Positions 13,991-24,600 of a stretch of 64,000 nt of DNA are shown one piece after another. The stretch spans positions 770,513 to 834,512 of the forward strand of contig SJOL01001349.1 of NCBI GenBank assembly GCA_004794785.1, written 5' to 3'. Source of the stretch: Opisthorchis felineus. Lineage: Eukaryota > Platyhelminthes > Trematoda > Opisthorchiida > Opisthorchiidae. The notes beneath the pieces are model-generated. The model was not told the origin of the DNA. It saw only the letters and a program-made list of their open reading frames with translations, and searched no databases. The position numbers and the translations under genes were made by a program. Numbering within the stretch: the first letter of the stretch is position 1; every line of letters begins with the position of its first letter.

Positions 13991-14599
13991 GGAGAAGACC
14001 GTAGAGGACTGCGCATAGGTTCTGGATTACTTTCAGGCAAGACTGATTCCTTCATATTTCAAACCAAAAGATGAAGTGGCTCTTCTGTTGACTACACAAG
14101 TGAAGGAGCTGTGAAGCAGTCCCGGAAACTCTAGACCAAATGCAGTAAACAAAACAGGTATTTCACTACATCGATGGGGACAGGTGCCACTCGTAAAACG
14201 TAGACCATTTTGCCAAACTGCTCTTTTGTTCACTTTAGATGGAAGGAATCGTAAGATAATTGAAAAACAGACGTTGTGCTCAACGCCGTTTTCTCCAAGA
14301 CCTGCAACATCGAGTGCCGCAAATCAGACCAATCACGAACTGTCGTCTAAGGCAGTCTTGCTACAGCACCGCTATTTCTGCACACTAGCAGAAGGGTAAT
14401 GTAATCTAATTCAATTCAGATCAACTAGCTCAACGGGAACCCTTCCCAACCAGACCGTATATGCAGTGTAAACCTTAAAAATTACTCACTTTTCGAAAGT
14501 AACATCGTGAAAGGAGATGCCTCCACAGCACGGTCATCAGATGGAAAAAAAGAATTGATGTTATGTGGCAGCAAACTAAATTATGATTTTCATAAATAC

Positions 14600-14800
14600 G
14601 CCAATCTGATTACCAAATTGATTTTCACAGGCGAGTCAGATGAATATCTCGTTTATGATATTCTTCAACTCAATGTGCTGCACAAAGTCCGCCTCATGTT
14701 TCAGTTGGTACGAGATTCAAGATATCGCAGTGTATTTTCCTGAAGAAAATACAAATTTGCTGAAAAAACTTCGATAGCCCACGAAGGATTCCGTCCGTAT
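14600..14800 (+). repeat. CAACTGAATG-family repeat inside the left inverted-repeat arm
   Basis: CTCGTTTATGATATTCTTCA, GTGCTGCACAAAGTCCGCCT, GGTACGAGATTCAAGATATC and a decayed end (GATAGCCCACGAAGGATTCC) align with the copy at 2440-2660. The inverted copy is at about 22640-22830. Confidence 0.6.
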
Positions 14801-15492
14801 ATGGGGGTCCTAGGTAGGCGCGGTCTCCGAGATTTCGTCTTAGGGGGAAACAGGTCGAGCGAAGCTTTCAAGCACAGGACAGTTACATTACTCGGCTAAC
14901 CCACACATAGGAATGTGCAAGCAAACTGAAAAACACAGCATACACCAGAAGGCAATGATCTAGAATAACACAGCATGCGATCACGCTCAATTACCATCTG
15001 GAAATTTGCCCCACAGAAATCGCATCTGTGGGGGATATCGCTTCACATGTCTCAACTGTCATCCGCATCAGGTTGATCGGGGTCTCCAGGTCACAATAAA
15101 TACATCCGTAACCGGATAAACAAGACTCAGCATAGTGACCACATCACGATAGGCGAACATACTGTTATTTACAGACACCAAGACGCAACGACTTCTTCAA
15201 AGCATATGACAAACACCGTTCGCGGAATCGTCACGGGGTTCAGAGACGCATCTTCAGGTGTAGGGCAAGAAAACCCTGAAAAACACATCCCTGTTTTCTA
15301 CAACACTACAGGTAGACAATAAACCTTTTAAACGCGAACAAATCGCAATCCAATGAATAATTGCACGATTGACAGGCGTTGGCTTTCCCGCTGAAATGTG
15401 CTAGATAACCTACCAGCAAAATGTACATCCAAAACCGAGCATTCAACGTAATCCTTCGCGTGACATTTCCATTCATCGGGAAGTTCACCGAC

Positions 15493-15520
15493 GTCTGTCT
15501 GTCTGTCTATCAGTCTGTCC
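15493..15520 (+). repeat. GTCT microsatellite in left arm
   Basis: Four perfect GTCT units are followed by imperfect ones (ATCAGTCTGTCC). The inverted counterpart at 21917-21943 has a slightly different unit arrangement, so the tract has changed since the duplication. Confidence 0.85.
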
Positions 15521-16589
15521 AAAAACAATCCAACTGTGCTTCACCAGTGCTTGGGTTTCTAGGCCTAGAAAGGTCATCATTCAAATATTTATGGATGTCC
15601 AACGTGTATGGTCACAAGAACCCACTTTCGGCTACTGGTTAACAGCTAGTAGCGAGTTGTCACAATTGTGGTTGCTGTCACAGCTGCATCAGACCGACTC
15701 AGGCGCACCCCAACCCCACATCATCACTCAAGAAACCGTCTGGCATACCGTAAAGGAGAGCTGCTATCAACCGAATGAACCTGGCTGGAGCTTCACACTA
15801 ACCGTTCTCACTGAACAAGAATCCATAACGGTAATAACTAGACGTTCACTTAGTTCCTGACATACAGCACATACCACAAATGGGCTGCTATTCGGAATTA
15901 CGTGCACTTCTTCAGGCCTTCACACCAACCGAAGTTAGTCAAGTTCGACAAGAGGACTGGATGTTTGTAGAATTGGACCAAATGCGTTTATCACTTGTCC
16001 AGGTCAGGTGAATTTCTCATCACAGACACAGCACTTCGCTTCAGTGCCAGTGGCATCCCTTTTAGCTGAACCTCTAAAAGCCGTACAACTATTCTTGCCC
16101 GTTCGCCTTCTATAGCTCCGTCGAGAAAACACGACTAAAAAAATGCATTCCGAAGTCAGATGATTTATATGATGAAATTCGGAAACGATTAAAATAAGTG
16201 TGTCCGGATGCCGGATCAAACTGACTCGATGGGCTCTAGCCCACGTGTGCGAAAACCCACACGATTACCACGCGCAGTTCTCGAGTCTCAACGGCTAACT
16301 ATTCTTACACTAAATTGCTGCGTGCAAATTTCACACTCATCGCTCACGACAGGCGACCACACTGGCCAATCTAAACCTCTGCCCCTCTGTACGCGCAGCT
16401 CGTTGCCTAATTACTTGGGTCAAATCATCAACGTCATTGTCGTCGACAGCATTACATCAGTGTTCAAAACTGATAATTCGATGCCTTACAACCATAATTT
16501 ATCTGAAAAGTGATTGTGAAGAAAAGAATGAAGGTGAATGGGAAAGTTCTTAGTGTCAGCCTATCACAATCATTCTGAGGTGTTCACAC

Positions 16590-18116
16590 CTCCAAACACT
16601 CATTCAAGCTGTCTGAAGAGAAACTGAGACCAAGAACAACATTGACTTAGACTAGCAGCCGTGTCTTGCAGCGTCTCCAACCAGATGCAGTGGGGATTAC
16701 GTGGTCTCCATTCTAGAAGGTGAGTCACACCGACAGCACGCAGATGTTTCGTAATCTCTTTCATGCCCATCTGCCAAGTCAAAGGTTGACCACCACTCGG
16801 CTTGTGCCACTCTGAATCGGATACGGAAAACTGCGTTCTATTCGGCAAACCACCACATCTTCTGGTGCTGGACACATTCTTTGGTTGAAGTCCACGTTGC
16901 ACATCCGAACACTCGTTTTCCAACTGCCTCGTTGCGGATTCGCTGACACCAGCCCACACAAACAATGATTCCGAGACAACGGCTGTCGAAGACCTGAAAA
17001 CGCATCAGTTCCACTGCTCACAGAGGCCATGTTTCGCAGCTGCAGAACAAAACAGCCCGTACTGTGGCCTGATCACACGTCCCTTGATATTCAGGGATAT
17101 GCCGCTTGGCCGTCATGACTGTCTCAAATTAAAAAACGCAGCCCAAACCTTGTAGATTAAGTGCATCGACCTCATCTGTTGCACTACAATCTGAACTGAC
17201 AGGACTTCCAAAATGAGCAGAACACTTCATAACTTCGAGTGCCTCTCTTCGGATTGTGAGTGGCGTGTTCAGTGACTGCATGTCCTTACACTTTGTGGGT
17301 GCAAAGCCCATACCAGAGGACGGGATGACTTTGGTCAGTTCATCTAAAAATACTTGTGCCTGTTTGTCCTCTTCAAAGAGAAGAACGATGTTGTCTACGT
17401 ACTCCAGATCAACAAGGTTTTCGTCAGCAGCTATTTGAAAACCAGCATTTCGAGGATCTTCCACGGCTCTTCTCATCATCTGGTCGACCACAAAATCGAA
17501 TAGGAATGGAGTGAGTAGGTATTCCTCTCTAACACCACTTTGTGTACGGAAGCCTTTGGAGAGCTCTCCGTATCCTCCCAAACAGCCGAACTGTGAGAAT
17601 ACAAAAGTGCATAATATTCAAAAACTTCCGGGGCGATGAATGACGAGTGACGTCGAGAGTCTCGTTACGACTGATAATTTGTCGGGCTGAATGATAATCG
17701 GGGCTGGAGGGAACGCTTCTCAGAGTTCCAAGCCGTGCCACTATTCTGTCTGATATTCAGTGCCTGATTAGACCTGGTAGCTCTCTGCCACAGGTAAAAC
17801 TACCATTACTGTGTAAAGATTTGGCGATCTCGTTCCATCATGACCTGAAATTCGACGGTGGAATAGTTAAAGGAGAGTCCGGATAACGACTCTGGTAAAT
17901 TTGTCTAACCTCGGGATCTGCCAGTCTCTCAGTTGCTGAACTATTTGTCCGCCCACTTGGACCAGACAAGTGGTTCAATCTCGGTAGGCAGGCGAGGACA
18001 GTTGCCGAAGTGTTAGACCCTGCTACAGTTTGGTAATATGTGGCACGGATAGCGAGTCGGGCCGTGGGACAGAGCGGACAGTCCCAGTCAGTTGTCTGGT
18101 TTTTCACAGAAGACAA
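16590..18116 (-). mobile_element. Degenerate LINE (non-LTR retrotransposon), left copy
   Basis: Read on the minus strand, it begins near 18116 with an endonuclease-RT linker-like frame (LADPEVRQIYQSRYPDSPL). At 17581-17129 is a reverse transcriptase palm fragment with SGVREEYLLTPFLFDF, then LEYVDNIVLLFEE, then FLDELTKVIPSSGMGFAPTK. The catalytic YADD box reads YVDN, so the enzyme is dead. From 16965 to 16600 comes the LINE C-terminal region (GGQPLTWQMGMKEITKHL, then LLEWRPRNPHCIWLETLQD). Frameshifts separate the blocks. The linker block lies in the spacer and the rest lies inside the left inverted-repeat arm. The RT fingers block is missing at the arm boundary. Confidence 0.82.
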
Positions 18117-19374
18117 CCCACAGTAGTCAGGGTGTCAGCACACAGCGTCAACAGAACTGTAAAGGGATCTGTCGCACATAGCACCTCGCTTAGCAAGCCA
18201 GTAGGCGAACTACTATCGTTCGATTTGAATTTGTCCATTTTGCGTGCGCTGTTTGTTCTGTCCCACCAGGAGCATGGGTATAACCCAAGCGATTTCCACC
18301 ACAGTCATCTCCCTAGAACATATTTGGATTGTTCCATAATCCGCTTTGCAGAAATAACCCAGTAAATTCACGTGAAAAACGACACCAGATAAGGCACCAC
18401 GTGACCACAAGTCTAAGTTTTCGCCCAATGCATATCTGTAAGCTTCCCTGTCTAGAAAGCAATACTACAAGTACGGAAATCTTTGAAGCAAAAAATAGAT
18501 AATTTCACGACGGGTTTGCCACCAAAAAAGTGCTCTTGCATGGGGAAGAATAATGGCTCCTCGTATTTAGAACATTTTATGTACAGTCGTTGCATGTCAG
18601 TGGTTTTGACGAAGTATATTTGACATTTCCGAAATTTAGAAGTGTAGACGCACTTTTGTAGTACAATGGATGAGAACATATTTCACATGTACGGTTGGAC
18701 GACCGAGGGTAGGTTTTTGTCTGTTTCCTGGTCTAAATTAAGTGTAACAGTAAAGAAACGGGACAGAACGGATTGAAGATAGGCACGCGTCACTTCAGCA
18801 TTCACAATAATGGCAACCATTTTGACACATTTGTGCTATGGATGACACTCTACATATAGGCGAGTGTAGACAATGAGTGTTACGTTTCTTCGAGCTGTCC
18901 AATGCTCTCATGCATGTTTGGATGGTTGGATATCTCCCACTAGACGTGACCATGTAACTGACGTGACGGGTGACAAATAAAGTGGAAAACATGTAACTAT
19001 GACACACAAATTGGCGTATACATTATAGCGAATTTACTCACTGCATCCACAATGGACCCAAATCCCACTGATACCATATATAGTGTACCATTTGCGCCCG
19101 ATGTCACTATCCCCATAATGTGGAATTTCACACCAAGTACGAAAGATTGGCTGCCAGACATGTGACGACTGGCGAAGCAACTAAAGCATTCCGATATGTA
19201 TTTGCCGCAGAAGCCTTCAATTTGAGTCTGTAACAAATGGGAAAATAGCAGCTACAGCTGCCTGCCTAAGTACCATTGCCAGTGGAAAATAGCCCTCGAC
19301 CGTGGTGCGTGGGAACTAGTTCATTTGCCAGGGTGGGTGTGATCTGCCTATAGAGGCCTGACTAAGTCACAAAA
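17670..19374. other. Spacer between inverted-repeat arms
   Basis: It holds the linker remnant of the left LINE (to about 18116). Then come about 1.2 kb of unrecognised, AT-rich DNA and, at its right end, the start of the right LINE. Confidence 0.6.
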
Positions 19375-20840
19375 ATGGAACAAGCCCAGAGAGCCAGAAA
19401 GGCTAAAATATTATCACATCCAACGTCCTCGGAAGTTTATGACCACCGGGCTCCTGGTCCGGACGGCCATCCACTCGCATTGGGCATAGATACGGGTGAA
19501 GTAATCAGTCAGCGCCTGCTTGATTTACTTGCCTGCACTTGGAAAAAGGGGCGCTCAGTATTCGCACAATGGAATTGAATTTTCGAAAGCTACGACGGGC
19601 CCACTCGCAAAGGTTTTGCAGCTAACATCTTTGTGCTGCCAAGGTGCCCCCGGGAAAATGAGACTGAGACAGACAACTGATGGAAATTAACGATAGCACG
19701 CATTTTCAAAAAAAGGGGGCCCGTAGTGAGTGCGGCAATCACAGTGAAATCAGTGTGACTCTAGCCGTAACGAGACTCTCGACGTCACTCGTCATTCATC
19801 GCCCCGGAAGTTTTTGAATATTATGGACTTTTGTATTCTCATAGTTCGGCTGTTTGGGAGGATACGGAGAGCTCTCCAAAGGCCTCCGTACACAAAGTGG
19901 TGTCAGAGAGGAATACCTACTCACTCCATTCCTATTCGATTTTGTGGTCGACCAGATGATGAGAGGAGCCGTGGAAGATCCTCGAAATGCTTGTGTTCAA
20001 ATAGCTGCTGACGAAAATCTTATTGATATGGAGTACGCAGACAACATCGTTCTTCTCTTTGAAGAGGACAAACAGGCACAAGTATTTTTAGATGAACTGA
20101 CCAAAGTCATCCCGTCCTCTGGTATGGGCTTTGCACCCACAAAGTGTAAGGACATGCAGTCACTGAACACGCCACTCACAATCCGAAGAGAGGCACTCGA
20201 AGTTATGAAGTGTTTTGCTCATTTTGGAAGTCCTGTCAGTTCAGATTGTAGTGCAACAGATGAGGTCGATGCACTTAATCTACAAGGTTTGGGCTGCGTT
20301 TTTTAATTTGAGACAGTCATGACGGCCAAGCGGCATATCCCTGAATATCAAGGTACGTGTGATCAGGCCACAGTACGGGCTGTTTTGTTCTGCAGCTGCG
20401 AAACATGGCCTCTGTGAGCAGTGGAACTGATGCGTTTTCAGGTCTTCGACAGCCGTTGTCTCGGAATCATTGTTTGTGTGGGCTGGTGTCAGCGAATCCG
20501 CAACGAGGCAGTTGGAAAACGAGTGTTCGGATGTGCAACGTGGACTTCAACCAAAGAATGTGTCCAGCACCAGAAGATGTGGTGGTTTGCCGAATAGAAC
20601 GCAGTTTTCCGTATCCGATTCAGAGTGGCACAAGCCGAGTGGTGGTCAACCTTTGACTTGGCAGATGAGCATGAAAGAGATTACGAAACATCTGCGTGCT
20701 GTCGGTGTGACTCACCTTCTAGAATGGAGACCACGTAATCCCCACTGCATCTGGTTGGAGACGCTGCAAGACACGGCTGCTAGTCTAAGTCAATGTTGTT
20801 CTTGGTCTCAGTTTCTCTTCAGACAGCTTGAATGAGTGTT
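19375..20840 (+). mobile_element. Degenerate LINE (non-LTR retrotransposon), right copy
   Basis: It begins in the spacer with APGPDGHPLALGIDTGEV, the RT N-terminal GPDG block, then FKKRGP and, one frame over, ARSECGNHSEISVTLAVTRL, the RT fingers block, which runs across the inverted-repeat edge at 19766. The palm fragment at 19854-20306 has SGVREEYLLTPFLFDF and MEYADNIVLLFEE; the second catalytic Asp is Asn. The C-terminal block (20470-20835) contains GGQPLTWQMSMKEITKHL. An internal deletion removes most of the RT between fingers and palm, and several frameshifts are present. It is a non-autonomous relic of the same family as the left copy. Confidence 0.85.
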
Positions 20841-21916
20841 TGGAGGTGTGAACACCTCAGAATGATTGTGATAGGCTGACACTAAGAACTTTCCCATTCA
20901 CCTTCATTCTTTTCTTCACAATCACTTTTCAGATAAATTATGGTTGTAAGGCATCGAATTATCAGTTTTGAACACTGATGTAATGCTGTCAACGACAATG
21001 ACGTTGATGATTTGACCCAAGTAATTAGGCAACGAGCTGCGCGTACAGAGGGGCAGAGGTTTAGATTGGCCAGTGTGGTCGCCTGTCGTGAGCGATGAGT
21101 GTGAAATTTGCACGCAGCAATTTTGTGTAAGAATAGTTAGCCGTTGAGACTCGAGAACTGCGCGTGGTAATCGTGTGGGTTTTCGCACACGTGGGCTAGA
21201 GCCCATCGAGTCAGTTTGATCCGGCATCCGGACACACTTATTTTAATCGTTTCCGAATTTCATCATATAAATCATCTGACTTCGGAATGCATTTTTTTTA
21301 GTCGTGTTTTCTCGACGGAGCTATAGAAGGCGAACGGGCAAGAATAGTTGTACGGCTTTTAGAGGTTCAGCTAAAAGGGATGCCACTGGCACTGAAGCGA
21401 AGTGCTGTGTCTGTGATGAGAAATTCACCTGACCTGGACAAGTGATAAACGCATTTGGTCCAATTCTGCAAACGTCCAGTCCTCCTGTCGAACTTGACTA
21501 ACTTCGGTTGGTGTGAAGGCCTGAAGAAGTGCACGTGATTCCGAATAGCAGCCCATTTGTGGTATGTGCTGTATGTCAGGAACCAAGTGAACGTGTAGTT
21601 ATTACCGTTATGGATTCTTGCTCAGTGAGAACGGTTAGTGTGAGGCTTCAGCCAGGTTCATTCGGTTGATACCAGCTCTCCTTTACGGTATGCCAGACGG
21701 TTTCTTGAGTGATGATGTGGGGTTGGGGTGCGCCTGAGTCGGTCTGATGCAGCTGTGACAGCAACCACAATTGTGACAACTCGCTACTAGCTGTTAACCA
21801 GTAGCCGAAAGTGGGTTCTTGTGACCATACATGTTGGACATCCATAAATATTTGAATGATGACCTTTCTAGGCCTAGAAACCCAAGCACTGGTGAAGCAC
21901 AGTTGGATTGTTTTTG

Positions 21917-21943
21917 GACAGACAGATGGACAGACAGACAGAC
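21917..21943 (+). repeat. GACA microsatellite in right arm
   Basis: Imperfect GACA units (GACAGACAGATGGACAGACA and onward) form the inverted counterpart of 15493-15520. Confidence 0.85.
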
Positions 21944-22639
21944 GTCGGTGAACTTCCCGATGAATGGAAATGTCACGCGAAGGATTACGTTGAATGCTCG
22001 GTTTTGGATGTACATTTTGCTGGTAGGTTATCTAGCACATTTCAGCAGGATAGCCAACGCCTGTCAATCGTGCAATTATTCATGGGATTGCGATTTGTTC
22101 GCGTTTAAAAGGTTTATTGTCTACCTGTAGTGTTGTAGAAAACAGGGATGTGTTTTTTCAGGGTTTTCTTGCCCTACACCTGAAGATGCGTCGCTGAACC
22201 CCGTGACAATTCCGCGAACGGTGTTTGTCATATGCTTTGAAGAAGTCGTTGCGTTTTGGTGTCTGTAAATAACAGTATGTTCGCCTATCTTGATGTGGTC
22301 ATAATGCTGAGTTTTGTTTATCCGGTTACGGATGTACTTATTGTGACCTGGAGACCCCGATCAACCTGATACGGATGACAGTTGAGACATGTGAATCGAT
22401 ATCCCCCACAGATGCGATTTCTGTGGGGCAAATTTCCAGATGGTAATTGAGCGTGATCGCATGCTGTGTTATTCTAGATCATTGCCTTCTGGTGTATGCT
22501 GTGTTTTTCAGTTTGCTTGCACATTCGTATGTGTGGGTTAGCCGAGTAATGTAACTGTTCTGTGATTGTAAGCTTCACTCGACCTGTTTCCCCCTAAGAC
22601 GAAATCTCGGAGACCGCGCCTACCTAGGACCCCCATATA

Positions 22640-22830
22640 CGGACGGAATCCTTCGTGGGCTATCGAAGATTTTTCAGCAAATTTGTATTTTCTTCAGGAA
22701 AATACACTGCGATATCTTGAATCTCGTACCAACTGAAACATGAGGCGGACTTTGTGCAGCACATTGAGTTGAAGAATATCATAAACGAGATATTCATCTG
22801 ACTCTCTTGTGAAAATCAATTTGGTAATCA
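22640..22830 (-). repeat. CAACTGAATG-family repeat inside the right inverted-repeat arm
   Basis: This is the inverted counterpart of 14600-14800 and nearly identical to it. It was carried with the arm duplication and was not inserted separately. Confidence 0.6.
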
Positions 22831-23434
22831 GATGGGCGTATTTATGAAAATCATAATTTAGTTTGCTGCCACATAACATCAATTCTTTTTTTCCATCTGA
22901 TGACCGTGCTGTGGAGGCATCTCCTTTCACGATGTTACTTTCGAAAAGTGAGTAATTTTTAAGGTTTACGCTGCATATACGGTCTGGTTGGGAAGGGTTT
23001 CCGTGGAGCTAGTTGATCTGAATTGAATTAGATTACCCTTCTGCTAGTGTGCAGAAATAGCGGTGCTGTAGCAAGACTGCCTTAGACGACAAATCGTGAT
23101 TGGTCTGATTTGCGGCACTCGATGTTGCAGGTCTTGGAGAAAACGGCGTTGAGCACAACGTCTGTTTTTCAATTATCTTACGATTCCTTCCATCTAAAGT
23201 GAACAAAAGAGCAGTTTGGCAAAATGGTCTACGTTTTACGAGTGGCACCTGTCCCCATCGATGTAGTGAAATACCTGTTTTGTTTACTGCATTTGGTCTA
23301 GAGTTTCCGGGACTGCTTCACAGCTCCTTCACTTGTGTAGTCAACAGAAGAGCCACTTCATCTTTTGGTTTGAAATATGAAGGAATCAGTCTTGCCTGAA
23401 AATAATCCAGAACCTATGTGTTGTCCTCTACGCC

Positions 23435-24600
23435 CGCATCATCAAAGGGATAATTGGGGTTGGGGGTTAATGGTTTTTTTTATGGACGGGTAGTCTTCTA
23501 CAACACTAAATTATATCTGGTAACTGACAGTTGATGGGAGTGATATGCATAGTTTTACATTTTGTAGATGTATCACAGTTTGACTTGTTTTGGCAACCTC
23601 CAGTGGCTTAATCCATTTCTGTGTATTTCGAATCGTCCATCTCTTGAGACACCATTCTCAGAGGATCCCGACCTCTGGATAGTCCAATCTCTCTGTCTCT
23701 GAAGCATGTTTAACTGGTGAACTCCATGCAAGCAGGCGAGCCGGTTTTATTTGATCAACTTGACTGATCTCTCACGAGATGACAAACTGGTGCAATCGTT
23801 TTGAAGAGGTAAGCGTTTACGCGATCAGACTGTGCCTCTGGCCGCTGTTTTTCAGTGGATTTTCCAGAGTAAAATGGTGTGGTAATTTTTTCACTCCAAA
23901 GGCCACCTGAATTAGCCCGCGGAAGTTGATCTATTTTAATACTTGGCCTCCTCTAGGGGAACTTTACCATTTAAAACCTCTGAATGGGCCAACCACGATT
24001 GCTGTCATTTAAGGGGTGTTCTGTGCAGAGAGACAGACTTGTCAGATTTGTGTCCCACAGTTGAGCGTCATATCATGATCCCCAATCGCATTTTGTTGAA
24101 ACGCCACCTTTATGCAACCGTTGAGACATATAAGCGGTATAAAAATACGTGGAAGCCAAGTATACGAATTCGTGGTCAGTTGTTTTTTTGGGATCTTATT
24201 TCGCACCACGAAGACACTGAAAACCACCTTTTTATGAGATGGGGAGGTAGATGCCGATTGCAGGGCCAATCTCACGGAACAGGTGTGAGAAGGTCTTAAT
24301 TCTTGGAAGACACTCCTGGAGAGACTACTTCCTGTTTACTAGGTTGAATATTTTTGGTCAGTTGACAGCTAGTTTTGATTATCAAAATACCGCAAGACAC
24401 TGTTGGTGTGCATCTTCGACTGCTGCAGTGGATCTGTTGGTCCCAAGTGTTTGTAGCGAATGTTCGTTGCTATTGCACCTCTGCTGGTACCAAAACACTG
24501 CTTACTCAGCAAGTGCCTCAACCGCGCTCCCAGCGTGTTTAATTTGTGTTAAAACTCTTAATGTCACCAGTAGCTGACGAAGTCCTTTGGTACCACTTTC
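23435..24600. repeat. Diverged outer extension of the right inverted-repeat arm
   Basis: This is the counterpart of 12480-13990 in inverted orientation, with interrupted matches as listed there. It includes the plus-strand frame containing RLNIFGQLTASFDYQNTA, which is similar to the left minus-strand frame with RLDIFGQLITRLVYRNAA. The frames have no recognised function and are probably remnants of a mobile element. The similarity fades near 24.6 kb. Confidence 0.55.

Larger units (their letters stand above)
13990..17669. repeat. Left arm of large inverted repeat
   Basis: This block reappears in reverse complement at about 19766-23435. Left plus right coordinate is about 37435 throughout (for example 17581 with 19854, 14507 with 22930, 15421 with 22015), so indels are few. 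By eye the arms are about 97% identical. The arm contains a dead LINE reverse transcriptase and 3' end on the minus strand (16600-17669), about 2.5 kb of non-coding DNA, a GTCT microsatellite, and one copy of the CAACTGAATG repeat. Weaker similarity continues outward to about 12.5 kb. The inner edge is sharp at CGTTACG (17663-17669). Confidence 0.9.
19766..23435. repeat. Right arm of large inverted repeat
   Basis: This is the reverse complement of the left arm at about 13990-17669, separated from it by a spacer of about 2.1 kb (17670-19765). It carries the same LINE reverse transcriptase fragment on the plus strand (19854-20306), the LINE tail (20470-20835) and the same non-coding remainder. 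The LINE reading frame continues without a break from spacer DNA across 19766 into the arm, so this arm appears to keep the original context. Its outer flank shows patchier similarity to DNA left of 13.99 kb. Confidence 0.9.

Noticed and set aside
16208..16513. 101-codon frame present in both inverted-repeat arms (16208-16513 plus strand, 20922-21227 minus strand)
   Set aside because: Conservation between arms only reflects the recent duplication. No start context, domain or splice sites. A degraded tRNA-like box on the opposite strand suggests it overlaps old SINE sequence, but too weakly to call.
13990..23435. A paired gene system or CRISPR-like array at the inverted repeat
   Set aside because: The symmetry is fully explained by an inverted duplication carrying LINE remnants. 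There are no regularly spaced short repeats and no intact gene.
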